The notes under the pieces were generated by a model. The model had not been told where the DNA came from, did not search any database, and saw only the letters and a program-made list of their open reading frames with translations. Shown here piece after piece: positions 35,936 to 44,427 of a DNA stretch of 64,000 nucleotides. The stretch's first letter is position 1, and the number at the start of each line of letters is the position of its first letter. The translations under genes were made by a program, and so were the position numbers. The stretch is from Methylobacterium sp. Leaf112 (GTDB lineage Bacteria; Pseudomonadota; Alphaproteobacteria; Rhizobiales; Beijerinckiaceae), in assembly GCF_001423295.1 (NCBI RefSeq), contig NZ_LMNG01000005.1:586-64585 (forward strand), in the 5' to 3' direction.

Positions 35936-36282
35936 GTCTCCTCGCCCCGCAGGCGGCCCTCGCCCGGGCGGTGGCCGGGGTGATCGCCCACGGCTTTGCC
36001 ATCGTGGCCCGCAACACCCGGGGGGACAGCGTCTACCTCAAGCCCGAGGGCTGTGCCTTCGCCCTGCGGATCTCCAACCACGCTCGTACGCCGAAGCAGC
36101 GCAAGAACCACCCCGACGCCATTGCGAGCCTCGTCATCCGCACCCCGCAGACGGAGCGCGGCGTCGACGCCCTCGTGACGGAAGCCCTGCGGAATTTCGC
36201 CGGTGCCCGCCGGAGCCGCGAGGCGCTTCCGACCGTCGACCGAGCGGGAATCGGGGGCCTTCGCATCCCGACCACATCATGA
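35932..36282 (+). CDS. Small protein of unknown function
   Basis: A 116-residue soluble protein without a signal peptide (starts SLLAPQAALARAVAGVIAHGF). It shows RNTRGDSVYLKPEGCAFALRISNH, a compact beta-strand pattern, and an Arg-rich centre. Its GTG at 35932 overlaps the acyltransferase stop (GTGA), which supports expression as the third operon gene, although its role is unknown and may be unrelated to polysaccharide. The sequence could also reflect a phage-like or mobile-element accessory protein. Confidence 0.6.
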   Translation: MSLLAPQAALARAVAGVIAHGFAIVARNTRGDSVYLKPEGCAFALRISNHARTPKQRKNHPDAIASLVIRTPQTERGVDALVTEALRNFAGARRSREALPTVDRAGIGGLRIPTTS

Positions 36283-36369
36283 CACCGCGCCTAAGATAGG
36301 TTTTTATTAATATTTAGATGATGCCTTGATACACAACCGATGGTTGGATTCGCTTGCGGAGCCCCATCG

Positions 36370-37404
36370 ATGTCGCTTTCCCCCGATCACCGCACCAAGC
36401 TCCTCCGCCTGCGTTCCACGGTCGCCGGCCTGTCCGTCACCCTCGGCTTCTTGCGCCTGCAGCGGGCGCTGTCCCGCAAGTACGATCCGGATCAACTCCG
36501 AGAGCCCGCGGGAAGCCCCGGCGGCGGACGCTGGGCGTCGAACGGCGGCGGCCAGGGCACATCCGGACAGAGTTCGTCGGGTGCGGAGGAGACCGTCACC
36601 GAGGACGGATCGCGGGTCCTGTCCCTGCGCATCCGCAGCCAGCCTCATCAGGACTGGGACGAGCAGCACACCGTCATCGCCTCCGACGGCACGCGCACCA
36701 TCTTCGAGATGGCGGGCCGGACCCAGACCATCCGCGACGGCGAAACCGGGACGATCCTTGCCCGCAGCACTCTGGTCAACGGCCGGGCGGAGCCAGAGGC
36801 CTTCGTTCAGCAGACGGGGGCTTCGACCCTTGCCCGGGCAAGTTCCAGAGCCCTCTACAATGCCGGTGCAGCATTGCTCGCTGCGCTCTCCGTCCGAAAA
36901 AGCCGAGACGGTTCAGCGATCTTTGAGGCGCCAGCCAGCCTGTACGAGCGCCGGCAGGGCCCGGACAAGCCAGTGGTTTGGGTTGGTTTGGTCGAGGAGC
37001 AGGAACTGAGGGCCGCCTGCCCGCGTCGCGGCGAGGTTCAGGTGATTCTCGATGAGGCCGTCGATGAAGTGCGAGCAAGCGGCGGCTCCAAGGACGCACA
37101 AGATTTTGGCAACAAGGTCCATGCGGTGGCTGCTCGCAAGATTACCAATCTCAAAGATCCGAACCTTGTCGCGGAAGTCTCATACGTTCCTGGCAAATCA
37201 GCAGCCCAGCCATATGGCATTCGGTCTTCACTTCGTCTCGACGTACTCGAACGAAGCGTCCCACGCACGGTCTGCATCCACGATCACAAGACCGGAGAGA
37301 GTCAGATCAGTGCAGTTCGCGCCACGACCATCGCCGAAATGATTGCGAGGAACTTTCCAGACATGCAGCGGATCATCGTCACAGAAATGAGGCCGACCAG
37401 ATGA
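36370..37404 (+). CDS. Putative polymorphic-type toxin with C-terminal restriction-endonuclease-fold domain
   Basis: A 344-residue protein with no signal peptide or membrane helix. The N-terminal part holds a linker motif EPAGSPGGGRWAS (45-57), like the PAGxPxGGxW motif in phage-like and polymorphic toxin proteins. The middle is beta-strand-rich (EDGSRVLSLRIR). The C-terminal ~110 residues resemble REase-fold nuclease toxin domains: a helix with GNKVHAVAARKI, then RLDV (Asp291) and HDHKTG (Asp305-His-Lys307, a D-x-K pair), and a closing VTEMRP. This is pattern reading, not a search result. The stop overlaps the following gene (ATGA), which fits a toxin-immunity pair. G+C is visibly lower than the neighbours. 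ATG 36340 is the alternative start. Confidence 0.6.
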   Translation: MSLSPDHRTKLLRLRSTVAGLSVTLGFLRLQRALSRKYDPDQLREPAGSPGGGRWASNGGGQGTSGQSSSGAEETVTEDGSRVLSLRIRSQPHQDWDEQHTVIASDGTRTIFEMAGRTQTIRDGETGTILARSTLVNGRAEPEAFVQQTGASTLARASSRALYNAGAALLAALSVRKSRDGSAIFEAPASLYERRQGPDKPVVWVGLVEEQELRAACPRRGEVQVILDEAVDEVRASGGSKDAQDFGNKVHAVAARKITNLKDPNLVAEVSYVPGKSAAQPYGIRSSLRLDVLERSVPRTVCIHDHKTGESQISAVRATTIAEMIARNFPDMQRIIVTEMRPTR

Positions 37405-38090
37405 CGAGCGCCAAGCAAATCAAGAATGTCTTTAAACCATTGATCAATCGGCACGCCGATCTTACCGAAATCGGCAGCCATTGGCTCTACATATCCCCTA
37501 TTCGCCACGTCGCGCTCCGCATTCTGATTGATAGAACATCCGACAAGAATCTATGCAAGCCGCAACTCACGATGCTGAACACATTTATTCCAGACGTCCA
37601 ACCTCAGACAAGCATTGGATATTCCATTCAATTGGATCGCCCTTCGCTTTCACATCAGCACTGGTACTGGTCCGATCCCGAAATGATCGCGGATCTCGTT
37701 TCCGCTATAGAGACGGAGGGGTTACCACGACTCCGCGCGATCGATTCGCTTGAAGCGTTCTGGACTATTTATGACGGCAGCGATCACATCTTCGCACAGC
37801 AATGGCCAGAAGACCGCATGATCTGCCTCATCGCGCTCGGCGACATCGACGCAGCGCGCGCCATTTGCGAAACCCTGGAACCGGAGTTGCGAGGGGACTC
37901 GTTTCCGAACGACATCTGGGTCCAGAACCGACGCAGAAAGTTCCTGGCCGTCGCCGAGCCCCTCCGCGTCGGAGACCGCGTAACGCTCGCAACGATCCTC
38001 CACGGTTGGGAGGCCGACAACATCCGGGGCACGAAGCTCGAGCCCTATTGGGAGCCGACGCCGTTTCCACTGGAACGGTCATCGACCTGA
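37401..38090 (+). CDS. Putative immunity protein 1, unrecognised family
   Basis: A 229-residue soluble protein with no signal peptide or membrane helix. It shares motifs with the next gene: FKPL, PIRHVALRILIDRTSD, TFIPD, YWSDP, IALGDI, VAEPL, LATILHGWE, KLEPYWEPTPFPLER. Its ATG overlaps the toxin stop, a spacing typical of immunity genes. The 5' two-thirds are distinctly AT-rich compared with the 3' third. I do not recognise the family, so the immunity role rests on position and duplication only. Confidence 0.55.
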   Translation: MTSAKQIKNVFKPLINRHADLTEIGSHWLYISPIRHVALRILIDRTSDKNLCKPQLTMLNTFIPDVQPQTSIGYSIQLDRPSLSHQHWYWSDPEMIADLVSAIETEGLPRLRAIDSLEAFWTIYDGSDHIFAQQWPEDRMICLIALGDIDAARAICETLEPELRGDSFPNDIWVQNRRRKFLAVAEPLRVGDRVTLATILHGWEADNIRGTKLEPYWEPTPFPLERSST

Positions 38091-38143
38091 AGGAAGTTCA
38101 GCACCACGGACACGTCACCCGCGACGAAGGTGAGACCACTCCG

Positions 38144-38839
38144 ATGAAGACCGCACGCCAAGCCAGAACCATCTTCCGTCCGCTTGCCAAGCGTAACCCC
38201 GACTTCGCCTATACCGGCGGGCGCAGCCTTTGGCTCACGCCTATTCGCCACACGGTGTCGCGCGTCTTCATTGATCGCACCTCCGATTCAGGCTCATTCC
38301 AAATTGGGTGGGCCATCCTCGCAACGTTCATTCCCGAGCATAGCCTGCCTGGGACAATCGGAAACTGCGCAGGCAAGCTTTACCCGTTCGATCAGGATCA
38401 GTTCGCATACTGGGAGTGGTCCGACCCCGCCGCGATAAGTGCCGCAATCCCCATAATCGAAGCCGAAGCCCTGCCGCACCTGCGGTCGTTCGATGGCCTG
38501 GAGTCGTGGGCGACCTATTACCGCGAAACGTTCCCGATCGCCCTGAAGGGCTTCCCGCACGAGCGGCTCATCCTCGACATCGCCCTGGGCAACCTGCCGG
38601 CCGCGCACGCGCAGCTCGCCAAACTCCTCCCGCATTTCCGGGAGAACAAGCATCCGGATCAGCCGATGTACCAATACATGCGCAGCCTGATCCTGCCCGT
38701 CGCCGAGCCGCTCCTGGCCGACGACCGGCCGGCGCTGGCGGCGATCCTCCACGGCTGGGAATCCGAAAACATCCGCACCGCGAAGCTCGAGCGCTACTGG
38801 GAGCCGACGCCGTTTCCCCTGGAGCGGGCGCCGACCTGA
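38144..38839 (+). CDS. Putative immunity protein 2, paralogue of the preceding gene
   Basis: A 231-residue protein clearly related to the gene just upstream: FRPLAKRN, PIRHTVSRVFIDRTSD, ATFIPE, WSDP, IALGNLPAA, VAEPLL, AAILHGWESENIR, ERYWEPTPFPLER. The C-terminal ~40 residues and the matching DNA are much closer between copies than the rest. It starts 53 bp after copy 1, with AAGGTGAG upstream of the ATG. Its G+C content is closer to the chromosome average than copy 1. The duplication is what multi-immunity loci next to toxins look like; a function beyond this is not readable. Confidence 0.55.
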   Translation: MKTARQARTIFRPLAKRNPDFAYTGGRSLWLTPIRHTVSRVFIDRTSDSGSFQIGWAILATFIPEHSLPGTIGNCAGKLYPFDQDQFAYWEWSDPAAISAAIPIIEAEALPHLRSFDGLESWATYYRETFPIALKGFPHERLILDIALGNLPAAHAQLAKLLPHFRENKHPDQPMYQYMRSLILPVAEPLLADDRPALAAILHGWESENIRTAKLERYWEPTPFPLERAPT

Positions 38840-38845
38840 ACGCCC

Positions 38846-39100
38846 TCAGCCCTCGACCACCGCATCATCGCGAAAATACGGCTCGACCGCGCCCTTCAGC
38901 TTCACCGTCATCGGGTTGCCGGCCCGGTCGAGGGTCTTGCCGGCCGAGAGGCGGACCCAGCCCTCGCTGACACAGTATTCCTCGACGTTGGTCTTCTCGA
39001 CGCCCTTGAAGCGGATGCCGATGCCGCGCTCGAGGATCTTCTCATCGTAGAACGGGCTGTTGGGGTTCACGGCGAGGCGGTCGGGGGGCGTGTCGGACAT
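38846..39100 (-). CDS. DUF3297 family protein
   Basis: An 84-residue basic-acidic protein, MSDTPPDRLAVNPNSPFYDE then RGIGIRFKGVEKTNVEEYCVSEGWVR, the typical DUF3297 sequence found across alpha- and gammaproteobacteria. Function unknown, probably cytoplasmic. It is convergent with the second immunity gene, only 6 bp between stops, which places a sharp right boundary to the accessory cassette. Confidence 0.85.
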   Translation of the reverse strand: MSDTPPDRLAVNPNSPFYDEKILERGIGIRFKGVEKTNVEEYCVSEGWVRLSAGKTLDRAGNPMTVKLKGAVEPYFRDDAVVEG

Positions 39101-39148
39101 CGTCGGGCGGCCTTGTCGATCGGTTTCGAGGAGAAGCGGGTAAGGGAT

Positions 39149-39784
39149 TCAGGCGCGGCCCGCAACGTTCAGGGCTTTGGCCGCCGCGATGAGGTCGGCC
39201 GTGCGCCCGCTCTGGAGCAGCGGCACGAGGCCCGCCACCGCCGCGTGCGGCAGGTCCCACCACGCGGACTCGAGGAGCGCCGCGACGGTGGCGGGATCGA
39301 AGCGGTGGCGCACCACCCGGGCCGGGTTGCCGGCGACCACCGCGTAGGGCGGCACGTCCCGGCTCACCACGGCGTGGGCCGCCACCACGGCGCCGTGGCC
39401 GATGGTGACGCCCGACAGGACGAGGCAGCCCGAGCCGAGCCAGACGTCGGAGCCGATCACGACGTCGCCGCGCGAGACATGGTAATCGCCCGGCGCGTCG
39501 AGGCCCGGCCACAGACCCGGCAGGGCGGCGAACGGATAGGTCGAGACCCAGTCGAGGCGGTGGCCGCCGCCGAGCAGGATCTCGACCTTGTCGGCGATGG
39601 AACAAAACCGGCCGATCGTCAGGCTCCGCCCCGATTCGGGAAACCGGACCTTCGGGCGCCCGTAAGAGTAGGCGCCGATGGAGAAACCGTAGCGCGCGGC
39701 GAGGCGGGCGAGGTGAATCCGGGTCTCGTTGTTCGGGTTGCGCCCACTCCGCAGGCGGTGCAACAGGGTCCTCAACCGAAGCAC
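39149..39784 (-). CDS. CatB-related hexapeptide-repeat O-acetyltransferase
   Basis: About 211 residues with a left-handed beta-helix of hexapeptide repeats ([77 protein letters not shown] split over 20-residue stretches here: [39 protein letters not shown]). The family includes xenobiotic acetyltransferases (VatD/CatB-like), but most are sugar or polysaccharide acetyltransferases. No ATG fits; GTG 39784 is the best start and is uncertain. Divergent from maeB. Confidence 0.78.
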   Translation of the reverse strand: MLRLRTLLHRLRSGRNPNNETRIHLARLAARYGFSIGAYSYGRPKVRFPESGRSLTIGRFCSIADKVEILLGGGHRLDWVSTYPFAALPGLWPGLDAPGDYHVSRGDVVIGSDVWLGSGCLVLSGVTIGHGAVVAAHAVVSRDVPPYAVVAGNPARVVRHRFDPATVAALLESAWWDLPHAAVAGLVPLLQSGRTADLIAAAKALNVAGRA

Positions 39785-39847
39785 CCCGGACCCGACCGGA
39801 ACGGTGCTCCACAACGCGCACGGCGCAGGTTCCTGGGAGTGAGGCTC

Positions 39848-42181
39848 ATGGGCGACAACATGTCCGACGATCTCAAGTCCGGAGCGCTCGTCTACCACCG
39901 CCTGCCGCGTCCCGGAAAGCTCGAGATCCAGGCCACCAAGCCGCTCGGCAACCAGCGCGACCTGGCGCTCGCCTATTCCCCCGGCGTCGCCGCCGCCTGC
40001 GAGGCCATCGCGGCCGATCCGCAGGAGGCCGCCACCCTCACCATCCGCCAGAACCTCGTCGCCGTTCTCACCAACGGCACGGCGGTGTTGGGCCTCGGCA
40101 ACATCGGTCCGCTGGCCTCGAAGCCCGTGATGGAAGGCAAGGCGGTCCTGTTCAAGAAGTTCGCCGGCATCGACGTGTTCGACATCGAGGTCGACCAGAA
40201 CGACGTCGACAAGCTCGTCGACGTGGTCTGCGCCCTGGAGCCGACCTTCGGCGGCATCAACCTCGAGGACATCAAGGCCCCCGAGTGCTTCGAGGTCGAG
40301 GAGCGCTGTCGCGCCCGGATGAACATCCCGGTCTTCCACGACGACCAGCACGGCACCGCGATCATCGTGGCGGCCGCCGTCCTCAACGCCCTCGAACTGT
40401 CCGGCAAGCAGCTCGGCGATGTCCGCATCGTCACCTCGGGCGCGGGGGCGGCGGCCCTCGCCTGCCTCAACCTCCTCGTGTCCCTCGGCGCGAAGGTCCA
40501 GAACATCACCGTCACGGACATCAAGGGCGTGGTCTACAAGGGCCGCCCCGAGTTGATGGACCGGTGGAAGGACATCTACGCGCAGGAGACCGAGGCCCGG
40601 ACGCTGGCCGAAGTGATCCCCGGGGCGGACGTGTTCATCGGCCTCTCGGCCGGCGGGGTGCTCAAGCCCGAATACCTCGAGAAGATGGCCGAGAAGCCCC
40701 TGATCATGGCGCTGGCCAACCCCTATCCGGAGATCATGCCCGATCTCGCGCAGGAGAAGCGCCCCGACGCGATGATCTGCACCGGGCGTTCGGACTTCCC
40801 GAACCAGGTCAACAACGTCCTGTGCTTCCCCTACATCTTCCGCGGCGCCCTCGATGTCGGCGCCACCTCGATCAACGAGGAGATGAAGAAGGCCGCCGTG
40901 AAGGCCATCGCGGCGCTCGCCCGCGAGACCCCCTCCGACGTGGTCGCCCGCGCCTATGGCGGCGAGGCCCGCCCCTTCGGCCGGCACTCGCTCATCCCGA
41001 GCCCGTTCGACCCGCGCCTGATCCTGCGCATCGCTCCCGCGGTCGCGCAGGCGGCGATGGAATCCGGCGTCGCCGGCCGGCCGTTGGAGAATCTCCAGGC
41101 CTACGCCGACAGCCTCGACCGCTTCGTCCACCGCTCGGGCTTCATCATGAAGCCGATCTTCACGAAGGCGAAGGAGAACCCCAAGCGCGTCATCTACGCC
41201 GAGGGCGAGGACGAGCGCGTCCTGCGCGCCGCCCAGGCCATCGTCGAGGACGGGGTGGCGCGGCCCATCCTGGTCGGGCGCCCGCGCGTGATCGAGACCC
41301 GGATCAAGCGCTTCGGCCTGACGTTGCGCCAGGGCGAGCATTTCGACCTCATCGATCCCGAGGACGATCCGCGCTACCGCGACTACGTCGCCACCTATCT
41401 CGAAGTCGCCGGCCGGCGCGGCATCACGCCGGACGCCGCCCGCACCCTGGTGCGCACCAACAACACGGTGATCGGCGCCATCGCCGTACGCCGGGGCGAG
41501 GCCGACGCGCTGATCTGCGGCCTGGAGGGCCGGTTCGAGACGCGGCTGCGGGTGATCCGCGACGTCATCGGCATGGCGCCGGGCGTCCTCGATTTCGCCG
41601 CCATGAGCCTCATCGTCACGAAGAAGGGTGCCTACTTCCTCGCCGACACCCATGTGCGCCAGGATCCGAGTGCCGAGGAGATCGCCGACGTGGCGGTGGC
41701 CTGCGCCGAGCACGTGCGCCGCTTCGGCCTCACCCCGAAGATCGCCCTGCTCAGCCACTCGGATTTCGGACAATCGGATTCGCGCTCGTCCCTGAAGATG
41801 CGCTCGGCCCTCGGCCTGATCCGGTCCCGGGAACCCGCCCTGCAGGTGGACGGCGAGATGCAGGCCGACACCGCCCTCTCGGAACTCATCCGCGACCGGG
41901 TGATGCCGGATTCGTACCTCAAGGGTGCGGCCAACGTGCTGATTCTGCCCAACCTCGACGCGGCCAACATCGCGTTCCAGTTCGCCAAGGTGCTCGCCGA
42001 CGCCCTTCCGGTCGGGCCGCTCCTCATCGGCCCGGCCAAGCCCGCCCACATTCTCTCGCCCTCGGTGACGGCCCGCGGCATCGTCAACATCACCGCCGCC
42101 GCCGTGGTCGAGGCCCAGGCCGGCGATGTCGCCGCGATCACGGCTCTCGCCGAAAAGGGCGCGGCGCCGACCGCCGAATAG
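39848..42181 (+). CDS. maeB: NADP-dependent malic enzyme with phosphotransacetylase-like domain (MaeB type)
   Basis: A 777-residue two-domain enzyme. Residues about 1-430 form malic enzyme ([55 protein letters not shown], then the Rossmann [17 protein letters not shown]). Residues about 445-777 resemble phosphotransacetylase ([26 protein letters not shown]), thought to be regulatory by binding acetyl-CoA. It decarboxylates malate to pyruvate, making NADPH. In methylotrophs it feeds serine-cycle carbon branching. GGAG lies about 10 bases before ATG 39848. A strong terminator follows. Confidence 0.95.
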   Translation: MGDNMSDDLKSGALVYHRLPRPGKLEIQATKPLGNQRDLALAYSPGVAAACEAIAADPQEAATLTIRQNLVAVLTNGTAVLGLGNIGPLASKPVMEGKAVLFKKFAGIDVFDIEVDQNDVDKLVDVVCALEPTFGGINLEDIKAPECFEVEERCRARMNIPVFHDDQHGTAIIVAAAVLNALELSGKQLGDVRIVTSGAGAAALACLNLLVSLGAKVQNITVTDIKGVVYKGRPELMDRWKDIYAQETEARTLAEVIPGADVFIGLSAGGVLKPEYLEKMAEKPLIMALANPYPEIMPDLAQEKRPDAMICTGRSDFPNQVNNVLCFPYIFRGALDVGATSINEEMKKAAVKAIAALARETPSDVVARAYGGEARPFGRHSLIPSPFDPRLILRIAPAVAQAAMESGVAGRPLENLQAYADSLDRFVHRSGFIMKPIFTKAKENPKRVIYAEGEDERVLRAAQAIVEDGVARPILVGRPRVIETRIKRFGLTLRQGEHFDLIDPEDDPRYRDYVATYLEVAGRRGITPDAARTLVRTNNTVIGAIAVRRGEADALICGLEGRFETRLRVIRDVIGMAPGVLDFAAMSLIVTKKGAYFLADTHVRQDPSAEEIADVAVACAEHVRRFGLTPKIALLSHSDFGQSDSRSSLKMRSALGLIRSREPALQVDGEMQADTALSELIRDRVMPDSYLKGAANVLILPNLDAANIAFQFAKVLADALPVGPLLIGPAKPAHILSPSVTARGIVNITAAAVVEAQAGDVAAITALAEKGAAPTAE

Positions 42182-42212
42182 TCGCCTCTCCCATCCAGCG
42201 GACCGAAACGCG

Positions 42213-42244
42213 AAAAGGCCCCCGGAGCGATCCGGGGGCCTTTT
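42213..42244 (+). terminator. Rho-independent terminator of maeB
   Basis: AAAAGGCCCCCGGA and TCCGGGGGCCTTTT form a 14-bp stem with GCGA loop and a T-rich tail, 32 bp after the maeB stop. The A-run on the other flank may let it serve the convergent gene too. Confidence 0.88.
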
Positions 42245-42292
42245 CCATGTTCGGCACTGTCCCGCCGGCCGGGAGCCGGCGGGCGGTTCGGA

Positions 42293-43207
42293 TCAGTCGC
42301 GACGGGTGCCGTACGCCAAGGCCGGATCGACGGCGCCGAAGCGGCCACCCAGGAAGGCCGCGAGGGCACCGAGAACCAGGGCCAGGGACGCGTAGAGCGC
42401 ACCCTGCGTCGCAGCGCTGCGGGTCGCCTCGGCGGCGGCGGCGGCCTTCTGCTTGGCGTCCGCTGCGGCCTGCTCGTACTGCTTGCGGTAGTTCTGGACC
42501 TGAGCCTTGGCCTCGTCGGGCGAGATGCCCTGCGCCTTGGCGAGGGCATCGGTGGCGCGGGCCTCGGCCTCGGCCTGCTGGGCCGCATCACCCGAGAGGT
42601 AGGCCCGCACGGCCTGGGCGGCGGTGTCGCGCAGGGCGGCGGGATCCTGGCCACCCGAGGTCTGACGGACCTTGTTCTCGATGCCGTCGAGGGGGTTGGT
42701 CAGCTTGGTGAGCGAGGGGGCCGCAGCCTGGGCCGCCGTCTGGGTGGCACCGCCGATGGCCGAACCCGCGCCGCCGAGGACGCTGGTGAGGCCGCCGAAC
42801 GCGCCGCCGATGAGGCCGCCGACCGCCGACGTGAGCAGGTAGACGATGACCAGGGTGGTCACCGCCCACGACACGAGGCCGTGGTAGCCGCTGGTGCCGG
42901 CCGAGGGCTTGCCCGACAGGCGTCCGGCGAGGAAGCCGCCGATGAGCGAGGCAACGATGCCCGAGGCGACCCACCAGATCCCGGCGCCCGTCGACAGGCT
43001 GGCGGCGGTGGGCGTGTCGTTGCCCGTGGGGTTCAGGGTCGCGAGGCCGATGCCGAGGCCGACCATGTTGAGGATCATCTGTGCCACGAGGGCGATGACC
43101 GCGCCGGCGAAGATCGCGCCCCAGGAGACCTGATGCAGCGGGAGCGGGCTGCGCGGCTCGATGGCGGCTGACGATGCGATGGGCGTGCGTGTGGGTGTAA
43201 CGGCCAA
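42293..43207 (-). CDS. Integral membrane protein of unknown function
   Basis: A 304-residue protein with about five hydrophobic helices: VSWGAIFAGAVIALVAQMIL, VASGIVASLIGGFLAG, LVSWAVTTLVIVYLLTSAVGGLIGG and a C-terminal LYASLALVLGALAAFLGGRFG. A long soluble Ala/Gln/Lys-rich helical segment (about 185-270) separates the last helix. No ATG is available near the first helix; TTG 43207 has GGGAG 6 bases upstream. No family function is known to me. It sits between maeB (convergent) and two tRNA genes. Confidence 0.72.
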   Translation of the reverse strand: MAVTPTRTPIASSAAIEPRSPLPLHQVSWGAIFAGAVIALVAQMILNMVGLGIGLATLNPTGNDTPTAASLSTGAGIWWVASGIVASLIGGFLAGRLSGKPSAGTSGYHGLVSWAVTTLVIVYLLTSAVGGLIGGAFGGLTSVLGGAGSAIGGATQTAAQAAAPSLTKLTNPLDGIENKVRQTSGGQDPAALRDTAAQAVRAYLSGDAAQQAEAEARATDALAKAQGISPDEAKAQVQNYRKQYEQAAADAKQKAAAAAEATRSAATQGALYASLALVLGALAAFLGGRFGAVDPALAYGTRRD

Positions 43208-43540
43208 GATGAACTCCCGAGGATCTGAAGACGGCGATTCGGATTGGAACGGCCGGGGTGGTGCGCGGTGGGATGTCGGCTCGACCCGGCGGCCGAGGGA
43301 TGGAGGCGATGAACCGGATTGCACGCGAGCGGGCACATCCTGCCCGCCGACACGCCATCACAGGTCATCGCCGGTCCCAACGTGCGGTTCCGAGAATTGT
43401 TCGCGGTGCTTCGCCGTTGCCGTCGGGATCGACCCTTCGGGCGGGGCGGGGCGACCGGCGAGTCGCAGCCATGGCCCTGAAACGCAAAAACGGCCCCGAA
43501 GGACCGTCCTGACTGCGCCGAAACTTTGGTAAATTTAAAT
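43208..43540. other. 333-bp non-coding gap between membrane protein gene and tRNA genes
   Basis: I see no gene on either strand. It contains the presumed promoter and ribosome-binding site of the membrane-protein gene and, at 43485-43507, the terminator of the tRNA transcript. An 80-odd-codon frame in it is arginine-rich and has no recognisable feature. Confidence 0.7.
43485..43507 (-). terminator. Rho-independent terminator of the tRNA-Gly transcript
   Basis: On the minus strand ACGGTCC and GGGCCGT (one G-U pair) flank a UUCG-type tetraloop and are followed by TTTTTG. It lies 33 bp downstream of the 3' end of the tRNA-Gly at 43541. Confidence 0.8.
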
Positions 43541-43615
43541 TGGAGCGGGCGAAGGGATTCGAACCCTCGACCCCAACCTTGGCAAGGTTGTGCTCTACCC
43601 CTGAGCTACACCCGC
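43541..43615 (-). tRNA. tRNA-Gly (GCC)
   Basis: A 75-nt gene including an encoded CCA end (TGG at 43541-43543 on the plus strand). The acceptor stem GCGGGTG pairs with CGCCCGC, the D-arm is TAGCTCAGGGGTAGAGCA, and the anticodon loop TTGCCAA with stem CAACC/GGTTG gives anticodon GCC. The T-arm carries GGTTCGAATCC. Identical to the second copy 100 bp away. Confidence 0.97.
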
Positions 43616-43715
43616 TCACGCCACGATGCCGGCACGGGGCTGGCGATCGGGATCGTCTTCTTCACGAAGCCACCAGGCCTGGGTGGGCCGCGGCGTCGCG
43701 TCGTCTCGGTCGAAT

Positions 43716-43790
43716 TGGAGCGGGCGAAGGGATTCGAACCCTCGACCCCAACCTTGGCAAGGTTGTGCTCTACCCCTGAGCTACACCCGC
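43716..43790 (-). tRNA. tRNA-Gly (GCC), second copy
   Basis: Identical in sequence and length to the gene at 43541-43615, with the same CCA end, anticodon loop TTGCCAA and T-loop. It is upstream on the same strand, so the two are probably one transcript. The 100-bp spacer has no gene. Confidence 0.97.
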
Positions 43791-43939
43791 TCACAACCGC
43801 GCCGCTGGTGGAAAGAACCGCCGGCGGCCCCGGACGGCGTCTCTAAACACCATTCCGCCGAGCGTTGCAAGGGCCGTCCGGCCGATTCCCGTAGCCGGCG
43901 CGTTTCGTGGAATTCAGCGGGCCCCGGGGCGATCGCACC

Positions 43940-44425
43940 TCACCACTGCGCCGCCGGCGGCAGGCCTTCGCGGATCTCGCGCAGGCGCGCGCGGGTGGCG
44001 GACGTCGTCGCCTCGGGGAGCGCATCGAGGCGGAAGAACCCACTTTCGGCGATCTCCCGATCGGGACGCTTGGCGGCCGGCACGGTGAAGGCCGGGGCGA
44101 GGTAGAGGGCGACGTGATCGCGGCCCGCTCCCGTCGCGTGGTGGTAGAACCCGTGCAGCCGAAGGGTCTCCCCCGGATCGACCACGATCCCGGCCTCCTC
44201 GCGGAACTCGCGGATCATCGCCGCGACAGCATTCTCCCCCACCTCGACCCCGCCGCCTGGCAGGTGCCACCCGGCCACATAGGTGTGGCGTACGAGGCAG
44301 ACGCGGCCCTGCCCGTCGATGGCCGCGCCGCGTACCCCGAGCGTCATCCCGCGCGTGGCCAGGGCGCCCAGATGGAACAGGCGGCGCAGCAGCGGCCGGT
44401 CCAGAAGCCCCAGCGTCGAGGGCAT
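43940..44425 (-). CDS. NUDIX hydrolase
   Basis: A 161-residue protein. The Nudix box is complete: GGGVEVGENAVAAMIREFREE with the GX5EX7REUXEE pattern (GVEVGE, REFREEAGI). Such enzymes hydrolyse nucleoside-diphosphate-linked substrates; the substrate cannot be predicted. The ATG at 44425 is 2 bp after the preceding FAH-family gene, so both form an operon. N-terminal residues (LLRRLFHLGALATRG) are like membrane-associated NUDIX proteins of this order. Confidence 0.88.
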   Translation of the reverse strand: MPSTLGLLDRPLLRRLFHLGALATRGMTLGVRGAAIDGQGRVCLVRHTYVAGWHLPGGGVEVGENAVAAMIREFREEAGIVVDPGETLRLHGFYHHATGAGRDHVALYLAPAFTVPAAKRPDREIAESGFFRLDALPEATTSATRARLREIREGLPPAAQW

Positions 44426-44427
44426 CC

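Noticed and set aside
36370..37404. Phage structural protein (portal or head protein)
   Set aside because: The PAGxPxGGxW linker occurs in such proteins, but no other phage genes are nearby and the C-terminus fits a nuclease-type toxin better. The possibility is not fully excluded.
39785..42049. Minus-strand frame extending the acetyltransferase through maeB
   Set aside because: The extension is antisense to the conserved malic enzyme gene; only the part after about 39784 shows hexapeptide repeats.
43540..43779. Short plus-strand frames over the tRNA-Gly genes with sequences such as GFEPSTPTLARLCS
   Set aside because: These are translations of the tRNA antisense strand, a well-known annotation artefact.
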